Shown here in pieces: positions 7,693-16,534 of a DNA stretch of 64,000 nucleotides; the first letter of the stretch is position 1; each line of letters begins with the position of its first letter. The notes beneath the pieces are model-generated. The model was not told the origin of the DNA. It was given only the letters and a program-made list of their open reading frames with translations, and did not search any database. A program made the translations under genes and the position numbers. This DNA is from an uncultured Carboxylicivirga sp. (lineage in GTDB: Bacteria > Bacteroidota > Bacteroidia > Bacteroidales > Marinilabiliaceae), in contig NZ_OY771430.1 of the NCBI RefSeq assembly GCF_963674565.1, positions 124,001 to 188,000 on the forward strand, given 5' to 3'.

Positions 7693-9237
7693 TCAGGCGT
7701 TAACTCCGCCTACTGTAATTTTTGAGACTTTAACGGTAGGTAAACCCATCGAAACAGGCACTCCTTGTCCGTTTTTACCACATGTCCAACCTCCTTCGGC
7801 CATTTTAAAATCATCTGCCACCATTTCAATGTCAGCAAGTACTTTTGGTCCGTTGCCAATTATATTAATGTCCTTAATGGGTTGAGTTAATTTTCCATCT
7901 TCAATCAAATAGCCTGATTTAACATAGAAAGTAAAGTCGCCGGCGCCAATCATAACCTGCCCGTTGGTAAATGTTTCGGCGTAGATTCCGTATTTAACTG
8001 ATTCAATAATCTCCTCTTTTTTATGAGGTCCATTCTCCATATAAGTGTTTCTCATTCGAGGCATTGGCATATGACGGAAGGATTCGCGACGGCCGCTTCC
8101 GGTTGTTTTTACGCCATAATGTTTGGCACTGATGCGGTCGTGCAGGTATGAAGTCATGATTCCGTTCGATACCAAATAGGTTTTTTCTGTATCGTTGCCT
8201 TCATCATCCACATTAATGGATCCTCTAATGTTGGGGTTAGTACCGTCATCAACAATGGTAACAAAATCATTAGCTACCTTTTTGCCTATTTTGTCGCTGA
8301 AGATAGAAACTTCTTTACGGTTGAAATCGGCTTCCATTCCATGTCCAATAGCTTCGTGCAATAATATGCCCGAACTACCTGCTGCCAAAACCACAGGAAG
8401 TTCGCCTGCTTTAGGCTTAACAGCTGCAAACAGGTCGGTTGTTCTTTTAACAGCTTCAGAAGCTAATAAATCTATATTATCCGGTGTGAAGAATTCGATT
8501 CCACGACGACCTGAAAGATTAAAACTGTTTTGCTCTTTTTGTCCATTTTGCTCGGCAGTGCAACTTACCGAAATTTGTCCCATGGGCTGGTAATCAAATG
8601 TCATTCTTCCTTCGGAATTGGCGAAAAGAACATAGGATGTTTCATCCATAAACCACACATTTGATTTGATGATGCGGTTATCCATGGCGAAGACTTTATC
8701 ATTTATCTTTTGCAGATAAGGTATTTTTTCATTGATTGAAACTTCTTCCCACGGAGTTTTAATAATATAGTAATTGGGCAGTTTGTGATTTTCAAAAGCT
8801 ACAGGTTCAACTATTGATGAAGTATTAGCGATATTGGCAGCCGTACGAGCAGCCGATTTCATCGCATCCATACTTATTTCTTCGCTAAATGAATATCCTG
8901 TCTGATCACCTTTTAGAACTCTAATACCAACTCCCAGGCTAATGTCAGAATAGGCTCTGTTAACTGCTTTATCTTCCAATCCGATGTAATTGCCTATTGT
9001 ATGTTGAAAATATACATCGCAATAATCTCCTCCTTTTGATAATCCTTCTCTGATAATTTCCTGAATCATTTGCTGATTAACACCAAAATGTTCAAGATAG
9101 TCGTGTAGTGTCATGTTGTTTCCTGTTGCTGACGGGCCATTTGTGCAGCCCGATAGTAAATTTGGCAAGATGGCTGTACCAACTGCAGTAACAGCACCGG
9201 CCCTGATAAAATCCCGACGATTAATAGTAGCTTTCAT
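7693..9237 (-). CDS. tldD: TldD-family metalloprotease with Tat/lipoprotein signal
   Basis: Catalytic subunit of the TldD-TldE protease. The 514-residue protein carries the zinc signature HEAIGH at 294-299 (context HEAIGHGMEADFNRK) and the C-terminal block GAGDFTFYVKSGYLIEDGK. The N-terminus MKATINRRDFIRAGA is a twin-arginine signal, followed by hydrophobic residues and a lipobox-like LLSGC (Cys31), predicting export of a folded protein and perhaps lipid anchoring. Enterobacterial TldD is cytosolic and lacks this. It is first in the tldD-tldE operon, separated from tldE by 2 nt. Confidence 0.93.
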   Translation of the reverse strand: MKATINRRDFIRAGAVTAVGTAILPNLLSGCTNGPSATGNNMTLHDYLEHFGVNQQMIQEIIREGLSKGGDYCDVYFQHTIGNYIGLEDKAVNRAYSDISLGVGIRVLKGDQTGYSFSEEISMDAMKSAARTAANIANTSSIVEPVAFENHKLPNYYIIKTPWEEVSINEKIPYLQKINDKVFAMDNRIIKSNVWFMDETSYVLFANSEGRMTFDYQPMGQISVSCTAEQNGQKEQNSFNLSGRRGIEFFTPDNIDLLASEAVKRTTDLFAAVKPKAGELPVVLAAGSSGILLHEAIGHGMEADFNRKEVSIFSDKIGKKVANDFVTIVDDGTNPNIRGSINVDDEGNDTEKTYLVSNGIMTSYLHDRISAKHYGVKTTGSGRRESFRHMPMPRMRNTYMENGPHKKEEIIESVKYGIYAETFTNGQVMIGAGDFTFYVKSGYLIEDGKLTQPIKDINIIGNGPKVLADIEMVADDFKMAEGGWTCGKNGQGVPVSMGLPTVKVSKITVGGVNA

Positions 9238-9451
9238 TAAGTAATAGTTTAGATGTACGCTGATTACAAAAAGCAGGTTGAAGACGCTTTTTGAATAATT
9301 AATTGTGGGAAATGCAAATAGTCACTCAGTAAAAGTAAATTTTTTTGTTAATTAATACAAGAACTTAATAGTTAATGCTTAAATACTTTTTGCAGTGAAT
9401 ATTTAGTTTTTGGAAGGAGAGGTTTGTTTGCAAAATGTTTGGATTAAAGCA

Positions 9452-9478
9452 TAAAAAAGGCGACCATTGGACGCCTTT
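9452..9478 (-). terminator. Terminator after the nucleotidyltransferase gene
   Basis: Stem AAAGGCG/CGCCTTT (9456-9462 with 9472-9478), 9-nt loop, then a T-run on the minus strand, 20 nt beyond the nucleotidyltransferase stop. The rest of the 9238-9498 gap holds the tldD upstream region; no -7 consensus was found there. Confidence 0.85.
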
Positions 9479-9498
9479 GATTTTATAGAGGATACTTA

Positions 9499-10395
9499 TT
9501 ACCACAGTTTTTCAGGGTAAATGCCTGAAGAAATCAATTCATCAATTTTTTGCTGAACCATAGGTTTGTCTTCTTTGTAGGTAACGCCAAACCATTTCGA
9601 ATCAGTTCTGATTACTTTAGTTGAAGCTTCACCTTTTTTTATTAATTGATCAACCACAGCATTGAAATAAAATTCAGATTTCATTTCCTGTCCTTTTTCT
9701 TTTAAGAAATCAAGAAAGGCGCTTTCCAGCTTTTTGAAATAGTTAGGTTTGAATGCCCAAAAATTCATCGAAACAGCTTCGGTTCCGGTTAACTCGGTTT
9801 TAGAATCTTCTTCGTAAAAGAAAATCTTTTCGCCTTCGTATCCAATTTTTGTTCGCTCAACAATGTTTACCAAATTACCATCGGCATTGGTTTCGCATAC
9901 TCCGCGTGAAACGGTTCCATGTTCTGATAAAGTGTTGTTTAGTTTGTATCCAACCATGGCATATTCATTTTCGTCATTGCTATCAGCTACAAAATCGAAA
10001 ACCTGCTTGTAAGCTTCTCTGCCATAGAAATCATCAGCATTGATAATAGCAAAAGGTTCGTTAATGACATCTTTTGCCATTAATATTGCATGACCTGTTC
10101 CCCAGGGTTTTTCACGACCTTCGGGTACCGAATATCCTTCAGGCAAGTCTTTCAGATCCTGGTATACATATTCGGTTTTGATTTTACCTGCCAGGCGAGG
10201 CTCGAAACGTGCTTTAAAAACATCGGCAAAGTCTTCGCGAATCACAAAAACAACTTTGTCGAATCCCGATTGGATTGCATCATAAACTGAATAATCAATG
10301 ATTGATTCTCCGTGAGGTCCTAATTCATCCATTTGTTTCAGACCTCCGTAGCGGCTTCCCATGCCGGCAGCAAGAATCAGTAATGTTGGTTTCAT
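9499..10395 (-). CDS. Sugar-phosphate nucleotidyltransferase
   Basis: A 298-residue NTP-transferase-fold protein that would join an NTP to a sugar phosphate. The nucleotide-binding loop LAAGMGSRYGGLKQ is at the N-terminus, GTGHAILMAKD is the base/sugar-contact region, and INADDFYG holds the metal-binding Asp pair. The usual RMRPLT motif of glucose-1-phosphate types is replaced, so the substrate cannot be named. It lies 29 nt downstream of a peptidoglycan amidase on the same strand, which weakly suggests a cell-wall or amino-sugar role (inference). Confidence 0.8.
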   Translation of the reverse strand: MKPTLLILAAGMGSRYGGLKQMDELGPHGESIIDYSVYDAIQSGFDKVVFVIREDFADVFKARFEPRLAGKIKTEYVYQDLKDLPEGYSVPEGREKPWGTGHAILMAKDVINEPFAIINADDFYGREAYKQVFDFVADSNDENEYAMVGYKLNNTLSEHGTVSRGVCETNADGNLVNIVERTKIGYEGEKIFFYEEDSKTELTGTEAVSMNFWAFKPNYFKKLESAFLDFLKEKGQEMKSEFYFNAVVDQLIKKGEASTKVIRTDSKWFGVTYKEDKPMVQQKIDELISSGIYPEKLW

Positions 10396-10424
10396 ATCAG
10401 AATGGTTTTATTTTAAGTTCTTAA

Positions 10425-11411
10425 TTATTTGCTCCTGTCGAAGTCTTTCTTCAGACCAAGATACAACCAATTTGCCAAAGCCTGACGATTGTCTGCGATA
10501 ACAAACCGAAGTTGATCGCGGTAATTTTGAATGTTACCCAATTCAATAAACACTGAAACAGGAGTTGTATTGCGTAATAAATATAAATTACGGTCACTTA
10601 CAGTGCCTTCAAATCCTCTGGATGGTTGATGCTCGCCATATTTTTCATTAAAAATATCGCGTAAGGTAACCGCTAGCTGTTCGCCGTTTTTGCTTTTCTT
10701 GTAATGATAGAAGAAAACATCAATTTGTTTACGTTTGCTTCGGCTGTCGACATGAAGTATTAAGGCTCTTCGATATTTTTCTGTATCATTCCTGTAAAGC
10801 TCATTTACTTTTTTTGAACGCTGTATCAGCCGATCCATTTGATTCAATGGGATGGTCTGTCCCATGCAAGTTTCGTGGTTGTCGTACTTTAGTATCTGCT
10901 CGTCACGAATGCCATCATCCGGATCCTGAATAATGATGTGTACCTTAGCACCATTTTCTATCAGTTTTTTTGCCAGACGAAGGGAAATGTCGTATGCGTA
11001 TTCATCCTCGTGTAGTTCATAAGAGCCGTATTGTCCTATTGCACCGGGGTCCGGACCGCCATGACCCGAGATCAGATAAAAAACAGCTCCTTTCATTTCG
11101 TCTGATTCAACCGGAAATTTCTCACGATCTTTTCCAAACAGTGGCTCAAATAAATCTGTTTGTTTTACAGGAATTACATATGTTTCGTGTAACAAAAGGC
11201 TGTTATTAGATCCGAATTTACCTTTGTTTAATTGTAGAAACTCATCTAAGTCTTCCTGTGGTGAGAGATTGTTTCTAATCATAAAAGAATACAGCCCTTC
11301 TCCGTTTTGTGGTTTACTTGATTTGTTTGCTGGTGTGTTCTGTGCCAATAACCAAAAAGGAACCAAAAGAAAAAGGAATGTTATATATGAGTGTCTAGCT
11401 TTTATCTTCAT
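10425..11411 (-). CDS. N-acetylmuramoyl-L-alanine amidase (Amidase_3)
   Basis: Exported zinc amidase predicted to cut the MurNAc-L-Ala bond of peptidoglycan. The 328-residue protein has a signal peptide (MKIKARHSYITFLFLLV...LLAQ), a LysM-like segment (about 38-82), then the Amidase_3 domain with ISGHGGPDPGAIG (zinc His117), a Glu in LHEDEYAYDISLRLA, the second His in ILHVDSR and the catalytic Glu in FIELGNIQN. The start at 11411 puts the signal peptide at the N-terminus and fits the -7 element just upstream; an upstream in-frame ATG (11459) would precede the promoter. Probably cotranscribed with the nucleotidyltransferase. Confidence 0.88.
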   Translation of the reverse strand: MKIKARHSYITFLFLLVPFWLLAQNTPANKSSKPQNGEGLYSFMIRNNLSPQEDLDEFLQLNKGKFGSNNSLLLHETYVIPVKQTDLFEPLFGKDREKFPVESDEMKGAVFYLISGHGGPDPGAIGQYGSYELHEDEYAYDISLRLAKKLIENGAKVHIIIQDPDDGIRDEQILKYDNHETCMGQTIPLNQMDRLIQRSKKVNELYRNDTEKYRRALILHVDSRSKRKQIDVFFYHYKKSKNGEQLAVTLRDIFNEKYGEHQPSRGFEGTVSDRNLYLLRNTTPVSVFIELGNIQNYRDQLRFVIADNRQALANWLYLGLKKDFDRSK

Positions 11412-11417
11412 AAAGCA

Positions 11418-11425
11418 CAAAAATA
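11418..11425 (-). promoter_or_regulatory. -7 element of amidase promoter
   Basis: Reads TATTTTTG on the minus strand, exact TAnnTTTG, only 6 nt upstream of the amidase ATG, which predicts an almost leaderless transcript and argues for the downstream start codon. Confidence 0.5.
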
Positions 11426-11680
11426 TAGATTTTAAGTAATTCAGTATAATATTATACAACGGTCCTTCTTCTATTTTATTAATAAGCTTTGTTATTGCAT
11501 TAATTAAATGATTTAATGGATTAACGAAAGAAGCGTAAAGTAAATATTATCAATAAAATATTGAGAGTAAAGTGTTGTTTTGGGGTGAAGTTGATTTATA
11601 AAAAATATGTCAAATGGTAAAAATTGTTTTCATTAATTTCAGATCTTGCAATATGTAACTAATTCTTTTAACCTCATATT

Positions 11681-12613
11681 ATGAATAATTCATTACACAC
11701 AGTTTTAGGTGCCTCCGGTGGAGTAGGACAATCTGTTTTACAAGTATTATTAGAAAAAGAATTACCTGCACGTGCCGTTTCCCGATCAATGAACTTTAAA
11801 GGAGTTGAGTTGATGAGTGCGGATTTGCTAAAAGCAGAGGAGGTGGATAGGGTGGTGGCTGGATCAGCTGTTGTGTATTTATGTGTGGGCCTGGAGTATA
11901 AAACAGTAGTATGGCAGCGCAATTGGCCTGTATTGATGGACAATGTAATTGAGGCTTGTGCAAAAGCGAGTGCGGTACTAATCTTTCTTGATAATGTTTA
12001 CATGTATGGTCCTGCTCCATTGCAGGGGCGGTTTGATGAAGGTTACACAGAGCATCCTTCAACCCCAAAAGGTGTTGTCAGGAAAATGATAGATGATAAA
12101 TTAAAAGCTGCTTTTTTACAAGGAAAGTTACAAGGGGTAATTGCCCGTGCGGCTGATTTTATTGGACCCAATGCTAATAACAGTGTGTTTTATTTTTCTT
12201 TCCTGGAAAGAATTATTAAGAATAAAGCTCCGCAGTCTTTATTGCCTCGCGGACCCAAACATACTTATGCCAATACAATTGATTTAGGTAGAGCCTTGGT
12301 TGAGTTAGCGTTGGAACCTGAAACTTATAATGCGGTTTGGCATTTGCCCGTTGGTGAACCTGTTTCTGTCGATGAAATGATGGCAATTTTTAACGATGTT
12401 TTAGGAACTTCTTATAAAGTGTCATATATGCCGAAGTTATTAAAAAAGATTGTGGCTGCCTTTGTACCGGTTGTAAAAGAGTTTGATGAGATGATTTATC
12501 AGTTCGAATATGACTATGTTATGTCTTTTGAAAAATTTAAAAAACAATTCCCCAATTTTAAAATCACTCCATATCATGAAGTTGTGAAACAAATGATAGA
12601 ATCTTTTAGATAA
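11681..12613 (+). CDS. NAD-dependent epimerase/dehydratase-like (atypical SDR)
   Basis: A 310-residue Rossmann-fold protein of the extended or atypical short-chain dehydrogenase class, substrate unknown. The nucleotide-binding motif is VLGASGGVG (residues 8-16). VYLCVGLEYKTVVW follows the fourth strand, and DNVYMYG contains the Tyr but not a clean YxxxK, as in other atypical SDRs. It ends with a helical substrate-binding part (KVSYMPKLLKKI). It stands alone, with 267 nt of divergent upstream DNA shared with the amidase and 149 nt before blaI. The function remains general. Confidence 0.8.
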   Translation: MNNSLHTVLGASGGVGQSVLQVLLEKELPARAVSRSMNFKGVELMSADLLKAEEVDRVVAGSAVVYLCVGLEYKTVVWQRNWPVLMDNVIEACAKASAVLIFLDNVYMYGPAPLQGRFDEGYTEHPSTPKGVVRKMIDDKLKAAFLQGKLQGVIARAADFIGPNANNSVFYFSFLERIIKNKAPQSLLPRGPKHTYANTIDLGRALVELALEPETYNAVWHLPVGEPVSVDEMMAIFNDVLGTSYKVSYMPKLLKKIVAAFVPVVKEFDEMIYQFEYDYVMSFEKFKKQFPNFKITPYHEVVKQMIESFR

Positions 12614-12670
12614 CAAGTAGGATTCTGTAATTGGCTGAAAATGGGGTAAAATCGATTGTAACGAAAAAAA

Positions 12671-12724
12671 TAGTTGAATAAACTAAATAATTAGTTGGAT
12701 AAACGAATTAAATAGTTACATTTG
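12671..12724 (+). promoter_or_regulatory. blaI promoter with 21-bp-spaced repeats (candidate operator)
   Basis: The -7 element TACATTTG (12717-12724) lies 19 nt after GTTG (12694-12697), a good Bacteroidota promoter. TAGTTGRATAAAC occurs at 12671-12683 and 12692-12704, and TAGTT recurs at 12713, so three copies are spaced exactly 21 bp apart. ACTAA/TTAGT (12682-12695) also form a dyad. This is the expected place for a BlaI-type repressor to bind its own promoter. Confidence 0.6.
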
Positions 12725-12762
12725 TTTTGTCAATAGAATTCATGGGTAAAAAATAACTAAAA

Positions 12763-13131
12763 ATGACAGCGAAACGATTAACAAAACGTGAAGAAGATGT
12801 AATGAAGATTTTATGGGAAGCAGGTAAGGGTTTTGTAAAAGATCTGTTGCCAAAGCACCCTGAACCCAAGCCTCATTATAATACGTTTAGTACAATAATA
12901 AGAGGATTGGAAGAAAAGGGGTTTGTTTCTCATAATGCCTACGGCAATTCTCACGAATATTTTCCTGCGATAAGCAAAGAAGATTATCGCAAGCTGTATA
13001 TCAAAAATATGGTATCTGATTATTTTGAATCATCTTATAAAAATGTGGTTTCCTTTTTTGTAAATGAAGAAAAACTCAACGTAGATGATTTAAAAGAACT
13101 TATTGAATTAATTGAGAAAAAAGAGAAGTGA
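12763..13131 (+). CDS. BlaI/MecI/CopY family transcriptional repressor
   Basis: A 122-residue winged-helix repressor. The start LTKREEDVMKILWEAGKGFVKDLL and the recognition region HYNTFSTIIRGLEEKGFVSH are characteristic of the Penicillinase_R family, and the C-terminal half forms the dimerisation helices. In classical systems a BlaR1-type membrane protease triggers cleavage of this repressor. Here two M56 peptidases follow directly, the first overlapping the stop codon (TGATG). No beta-lactamase gene is nearby, so the controlled genes are probably the M56 genes themselves or distant ones. Confidence 0.93.
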   Translation: MTAKRLTKREEDVMKILWEAGKGFVKDLLPKHPEPKPHYNTFSTIIRGLEEKGFVSHNAYGNSHEYFPAISKEDYRKLYIKNMVSDYFESSYKNVVSFFVNEEKLNVDDLKELIELIEKKEK

Positions 13132-14849
13132 TGGCATATTTGATGGAGTGGCAGATTAAAGCTGCTATAATGGTGGCATTAATGGTTATTGTTTTTGCAC
13201 TTTTTTTATCGAAAGATGCAATGTTTAACCGAAACAGAGTATGGCTTTTAAGCACATTGTTTGTGCCGTGGATTATTCCTTTATTAGCAATGCCTGTTAG
13301 TGTTAAGTCAATACTGTTTGCACCGGAAGCAGAACTTGATCTCATAACTTTATCAATACCTGTAACAACCCAAACAAACATTACTGAACAAACTGCATCT
13401 GTGATAAATTGGTCCAATATACTACTGGCTTTTTATTTGCTGATTAGTATGGTGTTTGTGGTTCGTTTGTTGTGGGGATATACCTATCTTTTTAAGTTAA
13501 AAGGCAAAAGTAAAAAGTTAAAAACAAAAGGGTTTGATTTATATCTGTTAGAAGATAATGATATTAATCCTTTCTCATTCTTTCAATCAGTGTTTGTTCC
13601 TCAATCAGTGATGGAGCAATCAGACAGAGATCATATTTTAAATCACGAACGAGCCCATTGCCGCCAATGGCATTCTGTTGACATTACCCTGGCAGAATGG
13701 ATGTTGATATTGCAATGGTGGAATCCTTTTGCATGGTGGTTACGGAAATTAATCGCTCAAAACCATGAATTCTGTGTTGACAAAGCCATGATGCAAATTT
13801 CGGAAGAACCCAAACAGTATCAATATTCGCTAATGAATTACCTGCCTGGTAGCAAAAGTTTGAAGTTGGTTAACAATTTCAGCCAAAGTTTAATTAAAAA
13901 GCGAATAATCATGATGAATAATAAAACAGACAGAAAACTGATTTCAAAAATGAAAAGTCTTCTGGTTATGATAATGACATTTACAGCGTTGGTAGCCTTT
14001 ACTAATCCTGATAAAACAGAAAAACAAACAAAGAAAAAAGAGGTCGTTGAAAATATTAAGACTAGCGATGATTTACGAAAGTTTGTGGCAAAAAACCTAA
14101 AGTATCCGATTGAAGCTCGGAATAATAATTTTACCGGAGATGTAACAGTTAATGTACCCATCAGTAAAAACGGAAAGGCCGGTAAACCTGAAATAGGTGA
14201 GGCTAAAGGTGGTGATGTGGTTAATCCTGGTGAGGTAGTGGTTGTGGCATATGCTCCTGAGAATGGTGGTTCAGTAGATGACTCTTCTGTTTCATTAACT
14301 GGTTTGGAAAATGAAGTGAGAAGAGTACTGACCAAGTTACCTACTGTTGAAGATGTTAATCTTTTAGGTAAAACCCTGGAATTAAAAGTGAAATTTGTTT
14401 TGCAAAAGAAAGATGAACAGGTAGATGTGACTATGCCTGTTATCTATCTTGATGGAAAGAGGTTTTATGGAAATATGACGACCATTGCTCCAAGTCAAAT
14501 TGCTTCAGTGAATGTATTAAAAGATGAGGATGCTGTTGCCAAATATGGTGAAGATCATCGGATTGGTGTAATTGAAGTAACAACTAAGAGTGATGAAAGT
14601 AAAGACAGGGAAGAGGTGGTTGTAGTTGGTTATGGAAAAATGAGTGATAATCCGGTTAAAGTAGCAACTGAAAAATCAGGTTCTAATCCACTTTATGTAT
14701 TAAATGGGGAAGAAATCAGTAAAAAAGAATTTGATGCCATCGATAAAGATAAAATAGAATCGGTATCGGTTCTTAAAGATGAATCAGCTATTGCGGTATA
14801 TGGAGATAAAGGTAAGAATGGAGTTATTATTATCAGTTTGAGTAAATAA
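13131..14849 (+). CDS. M56 family (BlaR1-like) membrane peptidase with plug-like tail
   Basis: A 572-residue membrane metallopeptidase. Transmembrane segments lie near residues 8-27, 37-55 and 96-120. The zinc motif HERAH is at 172-176 (LNHERAHCRQW), with another hydrophobic segment near 280. The periplasmic tail has a TonB-C-like part (LKYPIEARNNNFTGDV...) and two modules resembling the SusC/TonB-receptor plug: IASVNVLKDEDAVAKYG...GVIEVTTK and IESVSVLKDESAIAVYG...GVIIISLSK, plus the SusC-like EEVVVVGYGKM. The ATG at 13131 overlaps the blaI stop. It is expected to sense an envelope signal and relieve BlaI repression; the ligand is unknown. It is the first of a tandem pair. Confidence 0.9.
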   Translation: MAYLMEWQIKAAIMVALMVIVFALFLSKDAMFNRNRVWLLSTLFVPWIIPLLAMPVSVKSILFAPEAELDLITLSIPVTTQTNITEQTASVINWSNILLAFYLLISMVFVVRLLWGYTYLFKLKGKSKKLKTKGFDLYLLEDNDINPFSFFQSVFVPQSVMEQSDRDHILNHERAHCRQWHSVDITLAEWMLILQWWNPFAWWLRKLIAQNHEFCVDKAMMQISEEPKQYQYSLMNYLPGSKSLKLVNNFSQSLIKKRIIMMNNKTDRKLISKMKSLLVMIMTFTALVAFTNPDKTEKQTKKKEVVENIKTSDDLRKFVAKNLKYPIEARNNNFTGDVTVNVPISKNGKAGKPEIGEAKGGDVVNPGEVVVVAYAPENGGSVDDSSVSLTGLENEVRRVLTKLPTVEDVNLLGKTLELKVKFVLQKKDEQVDVTMPVIYLDGKRFYGNMTTIAPSQIASVNVLKDEDAVAKYGEDHRIGVIEVTTKSDESKDREEVVVVGYGKMSDNPVKVATEKSGSNPLYVLNGEEISKKEFDAIDKDKIESVSVLKDESAIAVYGDKGKNGVIIISLSK

Positions 14850-14901
14850 ATTTTTAATTCTCAATTGAGGAACCTAACTAATTGTTGAAGAAAGTTAAAT
14901 G

Positions 14902-16416
14902 ATGGCATATTTAATAGAGTGGCAGGTGAAAGCTGCATTGATTGTGGTATTAATGGTTCTGGTTTTTGCATTATTCTTATCGAAGGATGCGCTATTTAAC
15001 CGAAACCGGATCTGGCTATTCAATACGATTATTCTGCCTTGGATAGTTCCGGTACTTGCCATGCCAGCTAGCGTTCGCTCTATTTTTTTTGCAGAAAGAA
15101 CTACTGTTGAATTACCTGATTTAGCAATTCTTCTTTCAAATCAGGTTGTGACTCCAAATCAAAGTTCTTTTACATGGGAGTGGTCGCATCTGTTTATAAC
15201 TATCTATCTACTGGTTAGTTTGGTTCTGATGATCCGTTTGGTCTGGGGATATATCTATCTTGTAAAGATAAAAGGAAAAAGTAAGAAGATGAAAGTCAGA
15301 GGTTTGAATCTATATCTTTTATACGATGAGGAGATCAATCCATTTTCATTCTTTCAATCTGTTTTTGTGCCTCAATCGGTGATGGAGCAATCCAACAGAG
15401 ACCATATTTTAAATCACGAACAAGCCCATTGCCGTCAGTGGCATTCTATTGACATTACCCTGGCAGAATGGATGTTGATATTACAATGGTGGAATCCTTT
15501 TGCATGGTGGCTACGGAAATTAATCGCTCAAAACCATGAATTCTGTGTTGACAAAGCTATGATGCAAACCACGGAAGAACCCAAACAGTATCAGTACTCC
15601 TTAATAAATTACTTGCCTGGAAGTACCAGTTTGAGGTTGGTAAACAACTTCAGCCAAAGTTTAATTAAAAAGCGAATAATCATGATGAATAATACCATTC
15701 AAAATAAATTGAATACGCAGTTAAAAGGAGTGTTTATTGCCTTCCTTACAGCTATTGCTATGCTGGCCTGTACCGATTCTGACAAAGTAAGTTCAGATAA
15801 AGTTGTTGAAACCCTGGCAGGATCAAGGGCTGTAATTAATTATGAGGATGGAACTATCTATAGTGTAGTTTTAACCGATAAAGGATTGGTTGAGGAATCG
15901 GAAAACATAAAAGGAGCTCAATTTATTCTTAATGGAGAAATTGCAGACTGGAGTTTAGTAAAAGGTCTTAAGGCTGACGAAATAAAAGCACTGGGGCAGA
16001 TTCCGGTAGGACAAAATTTTAAAGATGTTCTGTCTGCTAATAATAATGGGGCAATAGTTGTAATGACTAAAAATTATGAATTTCCTAAATCAGACCAATC
16101 CATTTCAGATCAGATCATTTACCTGAATGGGGAGAGGTATACGAAAGATATTAACAGTATTTCTCCTGATAATATTGAGGCAATTAATGTGTTAAAAGGT
16201 GAAGCGGCTATTGCTAAGTACGGTGAAGATCATAGTCAGGGAGTCATTGAAATTACAACAAAGGATTTTGAAAGCACTTCACATGATTTAGAAAGTAACT
16301 CCAGTAATGAAGTTGTTGTGGTAGGCTATGGAAAGATGGAAGATAATACGGTTAACAATATTGTGAAGAAAGGCGACAACGTCCAACCTGAGATTATAAT
16401 TGATAAGAACAAATAA
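14902..16416 (+). CDS. Second M56 (BlaR1-like) peptidase, tandem duplicate
   Basis: A 504-residue paralogue of the preceding gene. The first 250 residues align almost without gaps (same positions of the membrane segments; HEQAH at 172-176; SFFQSVFVPQSVMEQS, LAEWMLILQWWNPFAWWLRK and the following Cys/Asp segment conserved), and much DNA is identical, so the duplication is recent or kept by gene conversion. The tail differs: the TonB-C-like part is lost, a lipobox-like LACTDSD occurs after the last membrane segment, and one plug-like module (IEAINVLKGEAAIAKYG) plus EVVVVGYGKM remain. The spacer is 52 nt; cotranscribed. ATG at 14899 is an alternative start (MM). Confidence 0.88.
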   Translation: MAYLIEWQVKAALIVVLMVLVFALFLSKDALFNRNRIWLFNTIILPWIVPVLAMPASVRSIFFAERTTVELPDLAILLSNQVVTPNQSSFTWEWSHLFITIYLLVSLVLMIRLVWGYIYLVKIKGKSKKMKVRGLNLYLLYDEEINPFSFFQSVFVPQSVMEQSNRDHILNHEQAHCRQWHSIDITLAEWMLILQWWNPFAWWLRKLIAQNHEFCVDKAMMQTTEEPKQYQYSLINYLPGSTSLRLVNNFSQSLIKKRIIMMNNTIQNKLNTQLKGVFIAFLTAIAMLACTDSDKVSSDKVVETLAGSRAVINYEDGTIYSVVLTDKGLVEESENIKGAQFILNGEIADWSLVKGLKADEIKALGQIPVGQNFKDVLSANNNGAIVVMTKNYEFPKSDQSISDQIIYLNGERYTKDINSISPDNIEAINVLKGEAAIAKYGEDHSQGVIEITTKDFESTSHDLESNSSNEVVVVGYGKMEDNTVNNIVKKGDNVQPEIIIDKNK

Positions 16417-16438
16417 TATTGTGGTTTTAAGTGAATGG

Positions 16439-16472
16439 TAGCCCGGGTAGTATCTTGCTCGGGTTATTTTTT
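16439..16472 (+). terminator. Terminator after the blaI-M56 operon
   Basis: Stem TAGCCCG/CGGGTTA (16439-16445 with 16460-16466, one G-T pair) followed by T6, 23 nt after the second M56 stop. Confidence 0.85.
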
Positions 16473-16481
16473 ATAGACCAA

Positions 16482-16512
16482 TTGGTCGGTTTTGAATTTT
16501 ATTCTATTTTTG
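16482..16512 (+). promoter_or_regulatory. Promoter of the membrane/GNAT gene
   Basis: TTG (16482-16484), a 20-nt spacer, then TATTTTTG (16505-16512), an exact TAnnTTTG -7 element; the ATG is 22 nt further on. Confidence 0.6.
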
Positions 16513-16534
16513 TTGAAAACGCAACAACAACAAT

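Noticed and set aside
11674..12068. Two minus-strand frames opposite the SDR gene
   Set aside because: They are shadows of the coding frame at 11681-12613, low-complexity in translation, with no start context.
12763..16416. Beta-lactam resistance locus
   Set aside because: The BlaI and BlaR1-like families suggest it, but there is no beta-lactamase or altered penicillin-binding protein nearby and the sensors carry plug-like tails instead of a penicillin-binding domain.
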